Part shown: one piece after another, positions 1-8,911 of the stretch | How the letters are laid out: each line of letters opens with the position of its first letter | Numbering within the stretch: the first letter of the stretch is position 1 | Assembly (NCBI RefSeq): GCF_017614965.1 | Contig: NZ_WVUG01000013.1 | Location: forward strand, 1 to 64,000 | DNA: 64,000 nucleotides | Direction: 5' to 3' | From: Streptomyces griseorubiginosus | Lineage (GTDB): Bacteria; Actinomycetota; Actinomycetes; Streptomycetales; Streptomycetaceae | Program-made: the position numbers and the translations under genes | Notes under the pieces: model-generated | What the model was told of the DNA's origin: nothing | What the model saw: the letters and a program-made list of their open reading frames with translations, nothing else | Databases searched by the model: none

Positions 1-126
1 ACAACCGACGGCATCCGCGACCTCCCGGGGAACGACGACCCGACAGGCCACCACTCCCACGGAACCAACACTCCTACCCCTGACCAGCGGAAACGCGTCG
101 ATCACGTCCGGAAAGACAACACCTTC

Positions 127-966
127 TTACACGTCACGTCGACGCAGCAGGACCGCGGCACTCGCGACCGCCGCCACCGTCCAGGCGAGGAGGACGCGCA
201 GTCCGGTGCCGGGGCTGAGGGTGTCGTCTGATGAGGCTGGTGGTGAAGCTCTGCCCAGCTTCGCTGGGGAGGTACTGCGCCTCGTCTTTGCCACAGTTTC
301 CCAGCAGCTGGCCGAAGATGATCGGCACGACCAGGATCAGAGCCAGGAAGGTGACCAGGGCGCCCGGTGTGTTGCGTACGAGCCAGCCCACCGCGCCGCA
401 GAGCACTCCGATCAGGGTCAAATACAGGGCAGTGCCGAAGACCACCCAGGTACGCCGGAATCAGTCAGGGAGTAACCGGTGCGGTAGTGCGAGAGCAACC
501 CTTGTGAGGACAGGAAGGCCACGACGACCGCCACTGTCATGGTCACCCCGACCACCGTGACGAACACCAGCGCCTTGGCCCATACGGTGGGCAGCCGCCG
601 GGGTACCGCGGCGAACGTCGAGCGGATCATCCCCGTGCTGTCCTCACTGGAGACCACCAGGACGCCCAGCGAGCCGATCAGCAGCTGGGCCAGGAGAAAA
701 CCCTGCATCGTCGACGACTGGGCGAGGTCTTCCGGATCGATGCTCGGCGTCACATGCCTGGTGTCGCAGGCGACGATGAGGCCGATGCTTATCACAGCGA
801 CCACGGCCGCCGCCAGAATGGCCCAACTCGACCTGAACGTACGGAACTTGATCCACTCCGAGGCCACCGCACGCGGTACGGACACGGGTTCGCTGGCCAC
901 CTCGGAGCGCACGGGCCCCGCCGCCTGGCCGGCAACCATCTCGGTGGCCGGGGTCCGCACGCTCAT
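127..966 (-). pseudogene. ABC-2 type transporter permease, frameshifted
   Basis: The minus strand carries an ABC-2 permease split over three reading frames. The N-terminal part (start 966) has a cytoplasmic leader, then a first membrane helix near residues 48-66 and the segment SSEDSTGMIRSTFAAVPRR, typical of actinomycete ABC-2 permeases. This frame is lost at about 437-460. The next frame continues with two hydrophobic helices. A second shift at about 222-232 moves the natural C-terminus (…LLRRRDV) into a third frame, ending with TAA at 127-129. A full protein would be about 275 residues. The adjacent ATPase gene is truncated too, so the exporter is probably dead. Sequencing error is the alternative, but two shifts plus the neighbour's decay favour a pseudogene. 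Confidence 0.75.
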
Positions 967-1130
967 GTTGCCTCCTTTGCGCGGTGCTCCACGGAGTCCT
1001 CGGTCAGCGCCATGTAAGCCTCCTCCAACGACCCCGTCTGGGGGGCCAGTTCGTACAGGATGACATTCGCCTTCCGCGCCACCGTCCCGATGTCGTCGCT
1101 GGTCAGCCCTTCGACCTCGAAGGCGTGGCC
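963..1130 (-). pseudogene. C-terminal remnant of ABC transporter ATP-binding protein
   Basis: The last ~50 codons read on the minus strand (…FEVEGLTSDDIGTVARK… then …TGSLEEAYMALTEDSVEH) match the C-terminal tail of actinomycete drug/antibiotic-exporter ATPases. No Walker A, signature or Walker B motif is present upstream; the sequence beyond about 1130 is unrelated. Its stop overlaps the ATG of the permease pseudogene (963-966), as in an intact ATPase-permease operon. The right limit is approximate. This is a deletion remnant. Confidence 0.65.
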
Positions 1131-1264
1131 GCGGTCGTGGGCCGCACCGCCTCGTTCACGATCGCGCCTTCTGGTGGTGTGAGCGCGCTGGCGCAACCCG
1201 CCCGTCCGTATCAGCACTGGCTGGTCTTCGACCTGCTGATGCACGCTCCGGTGGAGGACTTCGA

Positions 1265-1954
1265 CTATGCCTGGTCCACGTAGCTGATGCCGAGGTCGGC
1301 CAGCCGGTCGCGCAATCCGTAGTAGTCGACGCCGAGTTCACCCGACCTCAAGACGGCCCGCGTAGCGGCTTCCTTGGCGATCCGCTCCTCCGCCCGCAGA
1401 GCTGTCCGCTCGGCCTCCTCGCGGGGCACCACCACGACACCGTCGTCGTCGGCGACGACGACATCACCGGGGGAGACCAGTACGCCGCCCAGTATCACCG
1501 GCACGTTGACCGAGCCCGGGGAAGCCTTGACCGTGCCCTGGGCGGAGACGGCGCGTGCCCAGACGTGGAACCCCATGTCGCGCAACTCGGCCGTGTCCCG
1601 GACCCCGGCGGCGGATACCAGCCCGATGACGCCTCGCGTGGCAAGGGACGTCGCCAGCAGCTCGCCGAACATGCCGTCCGTGGACGGCGAGGTGGTGGTC
1701 ACCACTAGGACGTCTCCAGGCCGGCACGTCTCCACGGCCGCGTGGATCATCAGGTTGTCCCCCGGGTGCGAACTGACTGTGACGGCGGGCCCCGCGATCC
1801 GTACGTTGATTTGGTTAGGCCGCAGCTCGGTCCCGGCGAGGCCGCGGCGGCCCATGGCCTCGTGGACTGTCGCCACACCGGCCTTGGCGAGCCGGGCGAC
1901 GAGACCCGGATCGGTTCTCGCGATGTTTCTTACGACGACGTGACGGCCGGACAT
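1265..1954 (-). CDS. ligK: LigK/GalC-type 4-carboxy-4-hydroxy-2-oxoadipate aldolase (RraA fold)
   Basis: A 229-residue protein of the RraA-like class II pyruvate aldolase family. The core GELLATSLATRGVIGLVSAA is followed by the Arg119-Asp120 pair that holds Mg2+ and substrate in the HMG/CHA aldolases. The C-terminus keeps the helix typical of the aldolases rather than the shorter RNase E inhibitor RraA. Expected reaction: cleavage of 4-carboxy-4-hydroxy-2-oxoadipate to pyruvate and oxaloacetate, the last step of the gallate/protocatechuate 4,5-cleavage route, plus oxaloacetate decarboxylation. GalB-like (upstream) and LigAB-like proteins are encoded nearby, which supports this role over a generic RraA protein. 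Confidence 0.85.
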   Translation of the reverse strand: MSGRHVVVRNIARTDPGLVARLAKAGVATVHEAMGRRGLAGTELRPNQINVRIAGPAVTVSSHPGDNLMIHAAVETCRPGDVLVVTTTSPSTDGMFGELLATSLATRGVIGLVSAAGVRDTAELRDMGFHVWARAVSAQGTVKASPGSVNVPVILGGVLVSPGDVVVADDDGVVVVPREEAERTALRAEERIAKEAATRAVLRSGELGVDYYGLRDRLADLGISYVDQA

Positions 1955-2146
1955 CGGCCCCTCCAGATGGACGGTTCGGACAGGTATCAGTCGGTTCCAG
2001 GGAAGCCGACGACTGTGCGGCAGGAGGCGGAGTCACACGGTGCGGCGTGCAGACCCGCGTCGTCCTGTGGCCGCGTCATCGGGGCCGGGTCACCGAGGTG
2101 CACCCAGATGCCGGTGCCTGCGACGCATCGCCGCCGGCCGTCGTCG

Positions 2147-2896
2147 TCAGGCCAGAACGTCCACGGTCTGGGGATACAGCCGGACGTACGCTTCGGCCAT
2201 GGTCGTGTGGGCGAGACCGAGGTTGGGGCCGGCGTTGCGCTTCAGCTGGACGCCACGTCGCTTCGCCAGGTCGGTGTAGTAGTCCCACATGTGCTGCTGT
2301 GCGGCGAGGCACTCCATGGCCTTGCGCTTGCGGTCGAAGACAAGGGTGATGTCGAGGAGCACGTCGGGCTTGAAGTCGCACTGCTCCGGCTGGTGCGGCT
2401 CGAAGAAGAACACCGGCGGGGCGCCGAGCGGCTCGCCGGGGGCGTCATACCCGATCGCCTGAGCGAGGATGCGGGCCTGCAGCGCCATCCGGGCGGCGGC
2501 GGGATGGTCGCCGTTGTACGGGTCGACGAGGGTGTGGGTGAGGACCACCGCCGGGTTGACCTCTCGGTACGCATGCACGATGCGGTCCACGAGCTCCGGC
2601 GTCTCCGACAGCGGGTAGTCTCCGGCGTCGAGGAAGTCGATCTCCGCACCCAGCGCCGCCGCGGCACTGGTCGCCTCGGCGCGGCGAAGCGCCTTGATGT
2701 CGTCGAGTCCGAGGCCTTCACGCCAGGCTCGGGCGGACTCGCCGCGCTCGCCGAAGCTGAGGCACAGCACCTTGGCCCGCTGTCCCCGCTCCGCCGCCAG
2801 AGCGAGGGCGCCGCCGGCCCGCCAGACGAAGTCCCCGGCGTGTGCGCTGATCACCAGCAGCGGGCCGTCGGCCGGGGGAGAAGCGGTTGTGCTCAT
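2147..2896 (-). CDS. galB: GalB-type 4-oxalomesaconate hydratase (PIG-L family)
   Basis: A 249-residue PIG-L/LmbE-fold protein. The usual HPDD(E) metal motif near the N-terminus is replaced by SAHAGDFVWRAGGAL, the form I associate with the GalB branch, where the fold serves as a Zn-dependent hydratase of 4-oxalomesaconate in gallate catabolism. A second metal segment is HTLVDPYNGDHPAAAR, and the C-terminus contains FFFEPHQPEQC and the AEAYVRLYP tail. The ATG at 2896 is chosen over one 12 codons upstream because GGAG lies at the right distance before it. It is transcribed in the same direction as the aldolase gene, 192 bp upstream of it, so the two are probably co-expressed. Confidence 0.82.
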   Translation of the reverse strand: MSTTASPPADGPLLVISAHAGDFVWRAGGALALAAERGQRAKVLCLSFGERGESARAWREGLGLDDIKALRRAEATSAAAALGAEIDFLDAGDYPLSETPELVDRIVHAYREVNPAVVLTHTLVDPYNGDHPAAARMALQARILAQAIGYDAPGEPLGAPPVFFFEPHQPEQCDFKPDVLLDITLVFDRKRKAMECLAAQQHMWDYYTDLAKRRGVQLKRNAGPNLGLAHTTMAEAYVRLYPQTVDVLA

Positions 2897-3166
2897 CAGG
2901 GCTCCAGGGGTTCGCGGGGGAGAGGCCGGCAAAGGCCGTGGTCGACGATCCGGCAGTGCAGCCGCCGAACGGTCCCACGGACCCGAGCCGAGGGGGAGTC
3001 ATCGGCCCGGGCTCGGGGGTTCGATGCCCACGCTAGACGGGAGCTCCCTGCGGCGGAACGCGAGCAATGACTGGTCAGACCGGGCGCTTCGACCGGCGGA
3101 GGAACAGGTCAAATGACGTAGGGCGGGCCAGAGTCCCGACTCTGCCGATGGCTGCGTGATGTCGGG

Positions 3167-3262
3167 TCAGAGCAGGACGCCGGCCCGGTCGTGCGTCCCG
3201 GGGATCGGACAGTCCTTCGCGAGCGGGTCGTCCATGGGCACGCCGCTGTGCGTGGCTGACAT
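3167..3262 (-). pseudogene. Truncated HxlR regulator, copy 1 (5' end only)
   Basis: A 31-codon frame starting MSATHSGVPMDDPLAKDCPI matches the first 20 residues of the intact HxlR gene at 8912-9310, then diverges and stops. The upstream DNA is also conserved with that gene, including the ribosome-binding region and a GTTAC-type inverted repeat. Only the promoter and first codons of a former HxlR gene survive. Confidence 0.7.
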
Positions 3263-3305
3263 GAATGTGCCTACTTACACCATTGCCGGTGGTGACCCAT
3301 GATGT

Positions 3306-3324
3306 GGTACACACAACAGGTAAC
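3306..3324. promoter_or_regulatory. HxlR-type operator remnant, copy 1
   Basis: GGTAC-N9-GTAAC, centred 53 bp upstream of the truncated HxlR start. The same repeat with the same spacing occurs before the intact HxlR gene and before a third remnant. No gene is recognised between 3263 and 3584 apart from this conserved promoter block. Confidence 0.5.
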
Positions 3325-3584
3325 CGGAGGTTCCGCTGGAGGAGTCCAGGGTCGAACCATGGTGAACCCGGATGTCGGCGTGACCCGCGCCTGGTGCTGC
3401 TCGGAGTCGGCAACGCTCGAGCATGGATTCGCTGCAGGACCACAGCCGGGATGCGCCGGGGGCTTTGCAACCGGTGAGGCGGGGGCAGGCACTGGGTTGT
3501 GCCGTTCGCTGGTGCACGTGCTTGGGCTCATGGTCGTGACGCGGGTCGGCGGACCTGCCGGATCCACGGGCGGAAGGGGCTCGT

Positions 3585-5246
3585 ATGGCCGGCCGACGAC
3601 GGGGAGGCGCCAAAACCCTGGAGGCGGCGGATGAGGGGGAGCGGGCGGCCGGGAAGGCCGTGGCGTGGTCCTGCCTTGTGGAACACGCGCCCGACGGGCT
3701 CGCCGTCATCGACGAGTGGGGCCGCTTCGTTCAGGTCAACGAGGTCGGAGCTGCTCTTTGCGCCTGCCCGACCGAGGAACTGATCGGCGGACGTGCGCCG
3801 TTCGTGCTCGCCCACGACTCGTCGGTCGACCGGCTCGGCCTGTTCGACGATGGTCCGGACGAACAGGTGTGCACCTTGGTCACGGAGAGCGGAGACCGCC
3901 GCGAGTTCGCCTACCGGACTCGTTCCGTGCCGGGCTGTCCGGACCGGACCGTGGTGGCTTTCCGTGACGTGAGTGCCGAGTATCGCCGTCGGCGCCGGAT
4001 CGTCGCCATGGCCCGGACGGCGGCGAAGCTGGCGTCGGAAGGCTCGATCACCGACATTCTTGACGCGCTCGCCTGCGAGGTGCTGGGTGCGGACATGCTG
4101 GCCGCGGTTCAGATCATGACGCTCGACGAGTCGGGGGAAAGCCTGCAGATCATGGGTACGGCGGGGTTCCCGCCCCGGAGCGACTTCTTCGCCCTGATCA
4201 TGGAATGCCGTGACCGCGGTGCCACGCTGCACATGACCGAGGCCATCGAGCGCGGGAAGCCTGTCGTGGTGCCGGACCGCGGAAGGGCCGTCCTGGCCGA
4301 CCCTGCCTGGGAACCTCTGCACGATCATCTCGGCACACGGGAATGGGACTGGTTCGCGAGTGTTCCGTTGATGATCCGCGGCCGGGTGACCGGAGTCCTG
4401 AATGCCTTCTTCGCCCCCGGGCAGATCGTCGGACGGCGCACGCTCGAGTTCCTGGAGGCGATGGCCGACCAGGCCGCCGTCGCTGTCGACTATGCGGCTC
4501 TGCTGCGCAACGAACGGGAACTGGCCCGGCGGGAGGAGCGCCGCAGGCTGGCCCGGGACCTGCACGACTCGATCGTGCAGCAGGTGTTCTCCATCGCGAT
4601 GCAGGCCAAGTCCATGGCGGTGCTCGGCGCTCAGGCGGACGCTGTTCCGGGCGAGAGCGTGCGGCGGATCGCCGACGAGGTCGGAACGCTGTCGCGGACG
4701 GCGCTGACCGACCTGCGCGCGATGGTGCACGAGTTGCGTCCCCCGCTGTCCACCGAGCTCGGCCTGGAGGAGGCGGTGCGCGCGTTCGTGGAGAGCACGT
4801 CGAACCGTACGGGGCTGCGCTTCGACCTCGCCTTCGGCCCAGGCCTGGAGCAGATGGCGGCGGAGACCTCCGAGGACGTTTACCGGATCGTGGCCGAGGC
4901 CGTCCACAATGTGGTCAAACATGCGGAGGCCGACTCCGTGACGCTGCGGATGGGCGTACGGGGTCACACGCTGACCGTGACCGTCACGGACGACGGGAGC
5001 GGCATGCCCCCCGGACACGCCACGCACACTGCTGACACCGGCGCAGGCGGAGGCTACGGGCTGAGCAGCATGCGGCAGCGTGCGGAGCGGTGGGGCGGCA
5101 CAGTGCGGATCGGCCGTCGCAGGGGCGGCGGGACGTCGGTACGTGTGGTGGTCCCGCTGCCCCTCGCGCTTCCGCCGACTTCGGACGGCGGTGCGGACGG
5201 CGGCAAGTTCGGCTCGGCGGACCCGGCGAAGGGCCTGACGTTGTGA
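3585..5246 (+). CDS. Sensor histidine kinase (PAS-GAF-HisKA_3-HATPase)
   Basis: A 553-residue cytoplasmic kinase with no membrane segment. A PAS-like domain spans about residues 30-135 and a GAF domain about 150-305. The HisKA_3 dimerisation box ARDLHDSIVQQ carries the phosphorylated His327. The ATPase domain has an N-box (…NVVKHAEAD) and G-boxes (DDGSGM and GYGLSSMRQR). This is the NarL/DegS-type kinase architecture common in Streptomyces. The response regulator gene follows 38 bp downstream. The signal is unknown. Because the pair lies between the ring-cleavage genes (galB/ligK on one side, ligAB on the other), it may sense an aromatic substrate or redox state and control them; this is inference from position only. 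Confidence 0.9.
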   Translation: MAGRRRGGAKTLEAADEGERAAGKAVAWSCLVEHAPDGLAVIDEWGRFVQVNEVGAALCACPTEELIGGRAPFVLAHDSSVDRLGLFDDGPDEQVCTLVTESGDRREFAYRTRSVPGCPDRTVVAFRDVSAEYRRRRRIVAMARTAAKLASEGSITDILDALACEVLGADMLAAVQIMTLDESGESLQIMGTAGFPPRSDFFALIMECRDRGATLHMTEAIERGKPVVVPDRGRAVLADPAWEPLHDHLGTREWDWFASVPLMIRGRVTGVLNAFFAPGQIVGRRTLEFLEAMADQAAVAVDYAALLRNERELARREERRRLARDLHDSIVQQVFSIAMQAKSMAVLGAQADAVPGESVRRIADEVGTLSRTALTDLRAMVHELRPPLSTELGLEEAVRAFVESTSNRTGLRFDLAFGPGLEQMAAETSEDVYRIVAEAVHNVVKHAEADSVTLRMGVRGHTLTVTVTDDGSGMPPGHATHTADTGAGGGYGLSSMRQRAERWGGTVRIGRRRGGGTSVRVVVPLPLALPPTSDGGADGGKFGSADPAKGLTL

Positions 5247-5284
5247 GAGGCACTCGGCGAAGTGACACAGGGACGAGGGCTCAC

Positions 5285-5938
5285 GTGCGAGTGATGATCG
5301 TCGATGACCATGCGGTGGTCCGCCGTGGCATACGCGCCTATCTGGAGGTTCTGGATGACTTCCAGGTCGCCGCGGAGGCGGCGGACGGGCAGCAGGCCCT
5401 CGACCGGTTGCGGGAGATGTCCACCCACGGGCAGTTGCCCGACGTCGTGCTCATCGACCTGCTGATGCCGAGGATGGACGGCGTGGCGGCGACCGCGCAC
5501 ATCACCGGTGACCACCCGGGCGTCAAGGTCGTGGTGCTCACAAGTTTCGGGGAGATGGAGCGCGTGCACGCCGCACTCGCGGGCGGGGCGTCGGGCTATC
5601 TGCTCAAGGACGCGGAGCCGGAGGAGGTCGTCGCCGCGTTGCGCGCGGCGACGCGTGGCGATGTCTTCCTGCACCCTTCGGTGGCCCGCGGCCTGACCCA
5701 GGAGATCGTGTCGCCGTCCACCGGGCTCAGCGCCCTGACCAGCCGGGAGCGGGACGTGCTCATCCTGGTCGCGCAGGGCTGCTCCAACCAGGAGATCGCC
5801 GACGAGCTCGTGATCAGCGAGCGGACGGCCCGTACGCATGTCAGCAACGTGCTGCGCAAGCTGCAGCTGACCTCGCGCACCCAGGCGGCCCTGGTCGCGG
5901 TTCGCCAGGGGCTCGTGCCGGGACAGCAGCCGGCCTGA
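5285..5938 (+). CDS. NarL/LuxR-family response regulator
   Basis: A 217-residue regulator. The receiver domain (about 1-120) has the acidic pair Asp7-Asp8, the phosphorylatable Asp58 in VVLIDLLMPRMDG and the conserved Lys in YLLKDAEPEE. A LuxR-type helix-turn-helix follows at about 150-210 (LTSRERDVLILVAQGCSNQE). The GTG at 5285 is selected because the receiver fold starts immediately after it (RVMIVDDH) and a GACGAGG ribosome-binding site precedes it; longer in-frame versions would run back into the kinase gene. It is the cognate partner of the kinase at 3585-5246. The 284 bp downstream (5939-6222) hold no recognisable gene and presumably the ligAB promoter. Confidence 0.92.
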   Translation: MRVMIVDDHAVVRRGIRAYLEVLDDFQVAAEAADGQQALDRLREMSTHGQLPDVVLIDLLMPRMDGVAATAHITGDHPGVKVVVLTSFGEMERVHAALAGGASGYLLKDAEPEEVVAALRAATRGDVFLHPSVARGLTQEIVSPSTGLSALTSRERDVLILVAQGCSNQEIADELVISERTARTHVSNVLRKLQLTSRTQAALVAVRQGLVPGQQPA

Positions 5939-6222
5939 GAGCCTGGGACGCCGGCGAACCGAGGCAGACAGATACGGCTGTGCGCCGGTAGCACCGCTGA
6001 CCGGGCAGGGTGGTGCTTCCCATCCTGGTCCGGCCGTCCACACCCGCGTACGTCGCCCGATGGGGCGGCGGACTGAGTCCGTCATTTGTCTCACTGCACC
6101 CTCGACAGGAAGCCCGCCCAATCGGGACATGAGGGCGATGACCCGCGGGCGACCGCGATCTACGGTCGTAACCGATCGCCCCGGCCGCGCACCAGCGCGC
6201 AGCCCGAGTCAGGGAGCACCAC

Positions 6223-6582
6223 ATGACAAGCCGGAGCAGGCTGGATCCGCCGTGGACCTACGTCTTCGACGGCCCCACCAGTCTTCGTGGACACCAAATG
6301 AACAAGCTCTTCATGTCTCTGCGCGATGCGGCTGCCCGCGAGGACTTCCTGCGCGACGAGGCCACCTACTGCCGACGGTTCGGCCTGTCGGAACAACAGG
6401 CGCAAGCGGTCCTGGCGCGTGACTGGCAGGCGATGCTCGACCTGGGAGGCAGCATCTTCTACATCTACAAACTAGCGATGATGGACGGGCTGTCCATGCA
6501 GTATCTCGGCGGTGTCTTCACCGGCATGTCCGAGGCCGAGTTCAAAGCCGTGATGCTGGCAGGAGGGCGCACCGATGTCTGA
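6223..6582 (+). CDS. ligA: LigA-like alpha subunit of extradiol (protocatechuate/gallate 4,5-) dioxygenase
   Basis: A 119-residue helical protein of the LigA family. Conserved features include the N-terminal PWTYVFDG segment, the LMSLRDAAARE-type helix (here FMSLRDAAARE) and the C-terminal GGSIFYIYKLAMMDG block, which caps the active site of the beta subunit. In LigAB the small subunit contributes to the substrate pocket of the Fe(II) enzyme. GGAG sits 7 bp before the ATG. The stop overlaps the ligB start by 8 bp, so the subunits are translationally coupled. In many gallate dioxygenases the two are fused; here they are separate. Confidence 0.88.
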   Translation: MTSRSRLDPPWTYVFDGPTSLRGHQMNKLFMSLRDAAAREDFLRDEATYCRRFGLSEQQAQAVLARDWQAMLDLGGSIFYIYKLAMMDGLSMQYLGGVFTGMSEAEFKAVMLAGGRTDV

Positions 6583-7432
6583 GGTGATCTGGGGACTGGC
6601 CACGTCACATGTGCCCTCCATCGGGGCCGCGATGGACCGCGGCAGGACGGCGGATCCCGCGTGGGCACCACTGTTCGAGGGCTATCGGCCGGCTCGTGCC
6701 TGGCTGGAGCGCCACACACCGGACGTGGCGATCCTGATCTACAACGACCACGCCAACGGCGTCGACCTGGACATCGTGCCCACCTTCGCCATCGGCACCG
6801 CGGAGCGGTACCGGGTGGCGGACGAGGGCTTCGGCCGACGTCCGGTGCCCGATGTCGTCGGAGCTCCCGAATTCTCCTTCCACCTCCTGCAGCAGTTGAT
6901 GGACGAGGGATTCGACCTCACCGTCTTCCAGGAACTGGACGTCGACCACGGCTTCACCGTGCCGCTGTCGGTGTGGACCCCCGACCCGGGCGACGCCTGG
7001 CCCTGTCCGGTCATCCCCATCCTGGTCAACGTCATCCGCTACCCGCAGCCGACTGCTGCACGGTGCTACGCGCTGGGAAAGGCTCTGGGCCGGGCAATCG
7101 CGTCCCACCAGGGGGCCCGTACGGTCGGCATTCTCGGCACCGGTGGCATGTCCCACCAACTGGCCGGTGCCCGGGCCGGGTTCGTCAACCCGGACTTCGA
7201 TCACATGTTCCTCGACGCCATCGCGAACGACCCGGAGAAGCTCGCCTCCCTCAGCCGCGAGGACTACATCCGTGAGGCCGGCTCCGAAGGGATCGAGCTG
7301 ATCATGTGGCTCATCATGCGCGGCGCGTTGAACGAGCGGGTCCGCACGGTGCATACGGCCTACCATGTGCCCGCATCCAACACCGCCGCCGGCCTTGCCC
7401 TGTTCGACAACCGCACCGAAAAGACGAACTGA
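6575..7432 (+). CDS. ligB: LigB-like catalytic subunit of protocatechuate/gallate 4,5-dioxygenase
   Basis: A 285-residue class III extradiol dioxygenase. The Fe(II) ligands are visible as His12 (LATSHVPSI), His59 (YNDHANGV) and Glu241 (EGIELIMW). The presumed catalytic His194 lies in GTGGMSHQL and a substrate-binding His125 in DVDHGF, so the active site looks intact. It opens the ring of protocatechuate (to 4-carboxy-2-hydroxymuconate semialdehyde) or gallate (to 4-oxalomesaconate). A GalB-like and a LigK-like enzyme are nearby, but no semialdehyde dehydrogenase or lactonase of the protocatechuate branch is. Gallate or a methoxylated relative is therefore the better substrate guess. Confidence 0.88.
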   Translation: MSEVIWGLATSHVPSIGAAMDRGRTADPAWAPLFEGYRPARAWLERHTPDVAILIYNDHANGVDLDIVPTFAIGTAERYRVADEGFGRRPVPDVVGAPEFSFHLLQQLMDEGFDLTVFQELDVDHGFTVPLSVWTPDPGDAWPCPVIPILVNVIRYPQPTAARCYALGKALGRAIASHQGARTVGILGTGGMSHQLAGARAGFVNPDFDHMFLDAIANDPEKLASLSREDYIREAGSEGIELIMWLIMRGALNERVRTVHTAYHVPASNTAAGLALFDNRTEKTN

Positions 7433-7591
7433 CCAGGCCCTCACGACGTTCGCACGTGGCGGGCGCCGGCCGGCCTCTTCCAGGTGGTCAGGCGGCGGGC
7501 GCCGTTCGCCGGTGTGCGCTGCGTCGAGAAGTGCCGCACGGCTTTGGCCGTCCGTCAGGAATCCGTTCTCGCGCCCGCGGTGCCGCGGCGG

Positions 7592-7867
7592 CTACCTCTC
7601 CTGTGGGTGGGTGGCCAGCGCTTCCACTGTGACGTCCATCCACCGCCACATGGGCAGTGAGATCAGGGCGTCGTGCAGGGCCGCGGGGTCCTCGGCCTCG
7701 TACAGGCCGATGGTGGCGTTGCGGCCGGGGACCCGCCAGAGCCGCTTGAGGACGCCTGCCTCGCGCAGCTTCATGGCGCGCTCCCGCTCGTCCCTCCTCA
7801 GCTGCTCACGGACGTTGTCCGGGGTGTCGACCGGTAGCCGGTTCTCGGCGCGGACCAGGAACTCCAT
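7592..7867 (-). CDS. Muconolactone delta-isomerase-like protein
   Basis: A 91-residue ferredoxin-like protein starting MEFLVRAENRLP, with the ERERAMKLREAGVLKRLWRV block and the C-terminal LPMWRWMDVTVEAL strand of the muconolactone isomerase family. The ATG at 7867 follows an AGGAGA site. The family includes true isomerases of the ortho pathway and small dimeric proteins of unknown function. No ortho-cleavage genes occur in the window, so the activity is open. It lies 32 bp downstream of the alpha/beta hydrolase on the same strand, so they probably form an operon. It converges with ligB; the 159 bp between hold no recognised gene. Confidence 0.75.
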   Translation of the reverse strand: MEFLVRAENRLPVDTPDNVREQLRRDERERAMKLREAGVLKRLWRVPGRNATIGLYEAEDPAALHDALISLPMWRWMDVTVEALATHPQER

Positions 7868-7899
7868 CGAGGTCTCCTCTCGGTGGCGCAGGGGGATGA

Positions 7900-8607
7900 T
7901 CAGCGGGCAGCGATGTCCAGCAGCAGGGCGGCCAATGCGTCCGGGGCCGTGACCATGGCCTCGTGGCCGGTGTCGATCTCGTGCACCGGCCAACCGCGAG
8001 CCGCGGCACGCTTGGCCTGCCCGCTGAAGACCCGCATCCAGTCCACGCACTCGATGAACGCCGCCGGAACGAGCTCGGCCCCACCGGTCAGCCACAGCGG
8101 TTCGGTGTACGTCAGCCAGGGATGCGGTGTCAGCCGAGGTGACAGCCAGTCGAGATCGGCCTTCTCACTCACGCCGAGCCGCTCCAGCGGCCGCACCGGG
8201 ATCAGCCAGCCGAACCCGGGCCCGGAAACGGATTCGCGATAGTGCTGTGCGACCGTCGCGGGAAGGAGGTCGATGGCGGCGTCGCCATCACCTCCCACGA
8301 ACGCGTCCAGGTGTATCCGCATCGACAGCCGCTCCGGCACCCGGTCGGCGACCCCCGTCACGACCTGGCCGGCATAGCTGTGTCCCACGAGGACGACATC
8401 GCGGGCATCGTGCGCCTCCAGCAGCGCGACAACATCCTGGACATGCGTGGACAGCCCCACCTGCGGGCTCAGCAGATGAGCGCGGTCGCTGAGGCCGGTG
8501 AGCGTGGGGGCGTGCACCTCGTGCCCGGCAGCACGCAGTGCGGGCGCCACGCGCTGCCAGGCCCAGCCGCCGTGCCAGGCACCGTGGAGGAGAACGAACG
8601 TGCTCAT
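7900..8607 (-). CDS. Alpha/beta hydrolase
   Basis: A 235-residue hydrolase with the oxyanion HG motif (VLLHGAWHGGWAW), nucleophile Ser77 in GHSYAG and His215 in DTGHEAM. It belongs to the small cytoplasmic esterase group (salicylate-esterase/EstC-like) often found beside aromatic-catabolism or detoxification genes. No signal peptide. The substrate cannot be read from sequence. It leads the isomerase-like gene, and the HxlR regulator lies upstream in the same orientation, so HxlR control is plausible. The 304 bp between this gene and the HxlR gene (8608-8911) contain no recognisable gene. Confidence 0.85.
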   Translation of the reverse strand: MSTFVLLHGAWHGGWAWQRVAPALRAAGHEVHAPTLTGLSDRAHLLSPQVGLSTHVQDVVALLEAHDARDVVLVGHSYAGQVVTGVADRVPERLSMRIHLDAFVGGDGDAAIDLLPATVAQHYRESVSGPGFGWLIPVRPLERLGVSEKADLDWLSPRLTPHPWLTYTEPLWLTGGAELVPAAFIECVDWMRVFSGQAKRAAARGWPVHEIDTGHEAMVTAPDALAALLLDIAAR

Positions 8608-8911
8608 GCGCAGGCAGCTTTCTCGTGAGGCCGCCAGCGCGCGGGAGCAGAGCCGTATGGCATGGCGCGCTTCAGACCGGGGAGCGGGTGACTGAACCGA
8701 CGCTAAGGAGCAGCAGGCCGCTTCGGGAACACGCGAATGACCGCTTTCCGGGCGGCGGCTTGTCCTGCTGTGTCTACGTCATCCGTCGCGTGTACCGGCG
8801 GAGCGTCGCCGCCGCTGTTTGGACTGTGGCGCGGCACGGTGTTGGCCGGCATCCGTCACCAGTGGGAACGACCAGTTCAGAGCGCTGGGCACGGGCACGT
8901 CATCAGGGTCG

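Noticed and set aside
984..1283. Plus-strand frame ending YQHWLVFDLLMHAPVEDFDYAWST
   Set aside because: The last 40 residues look somewhat protein-like, but the frame runs across the ATPase remnant and the 3' end of the aldolase gene, and no family was recognised; not listed as a gene.
7433..7591. Possible terminator between ligB and the isomerase-like gene
   Set aside because: GC-rich repeats (GGCGGGCGCCG) occur, but I could not build a convincing long stem, unlike at the other convergent junctions.
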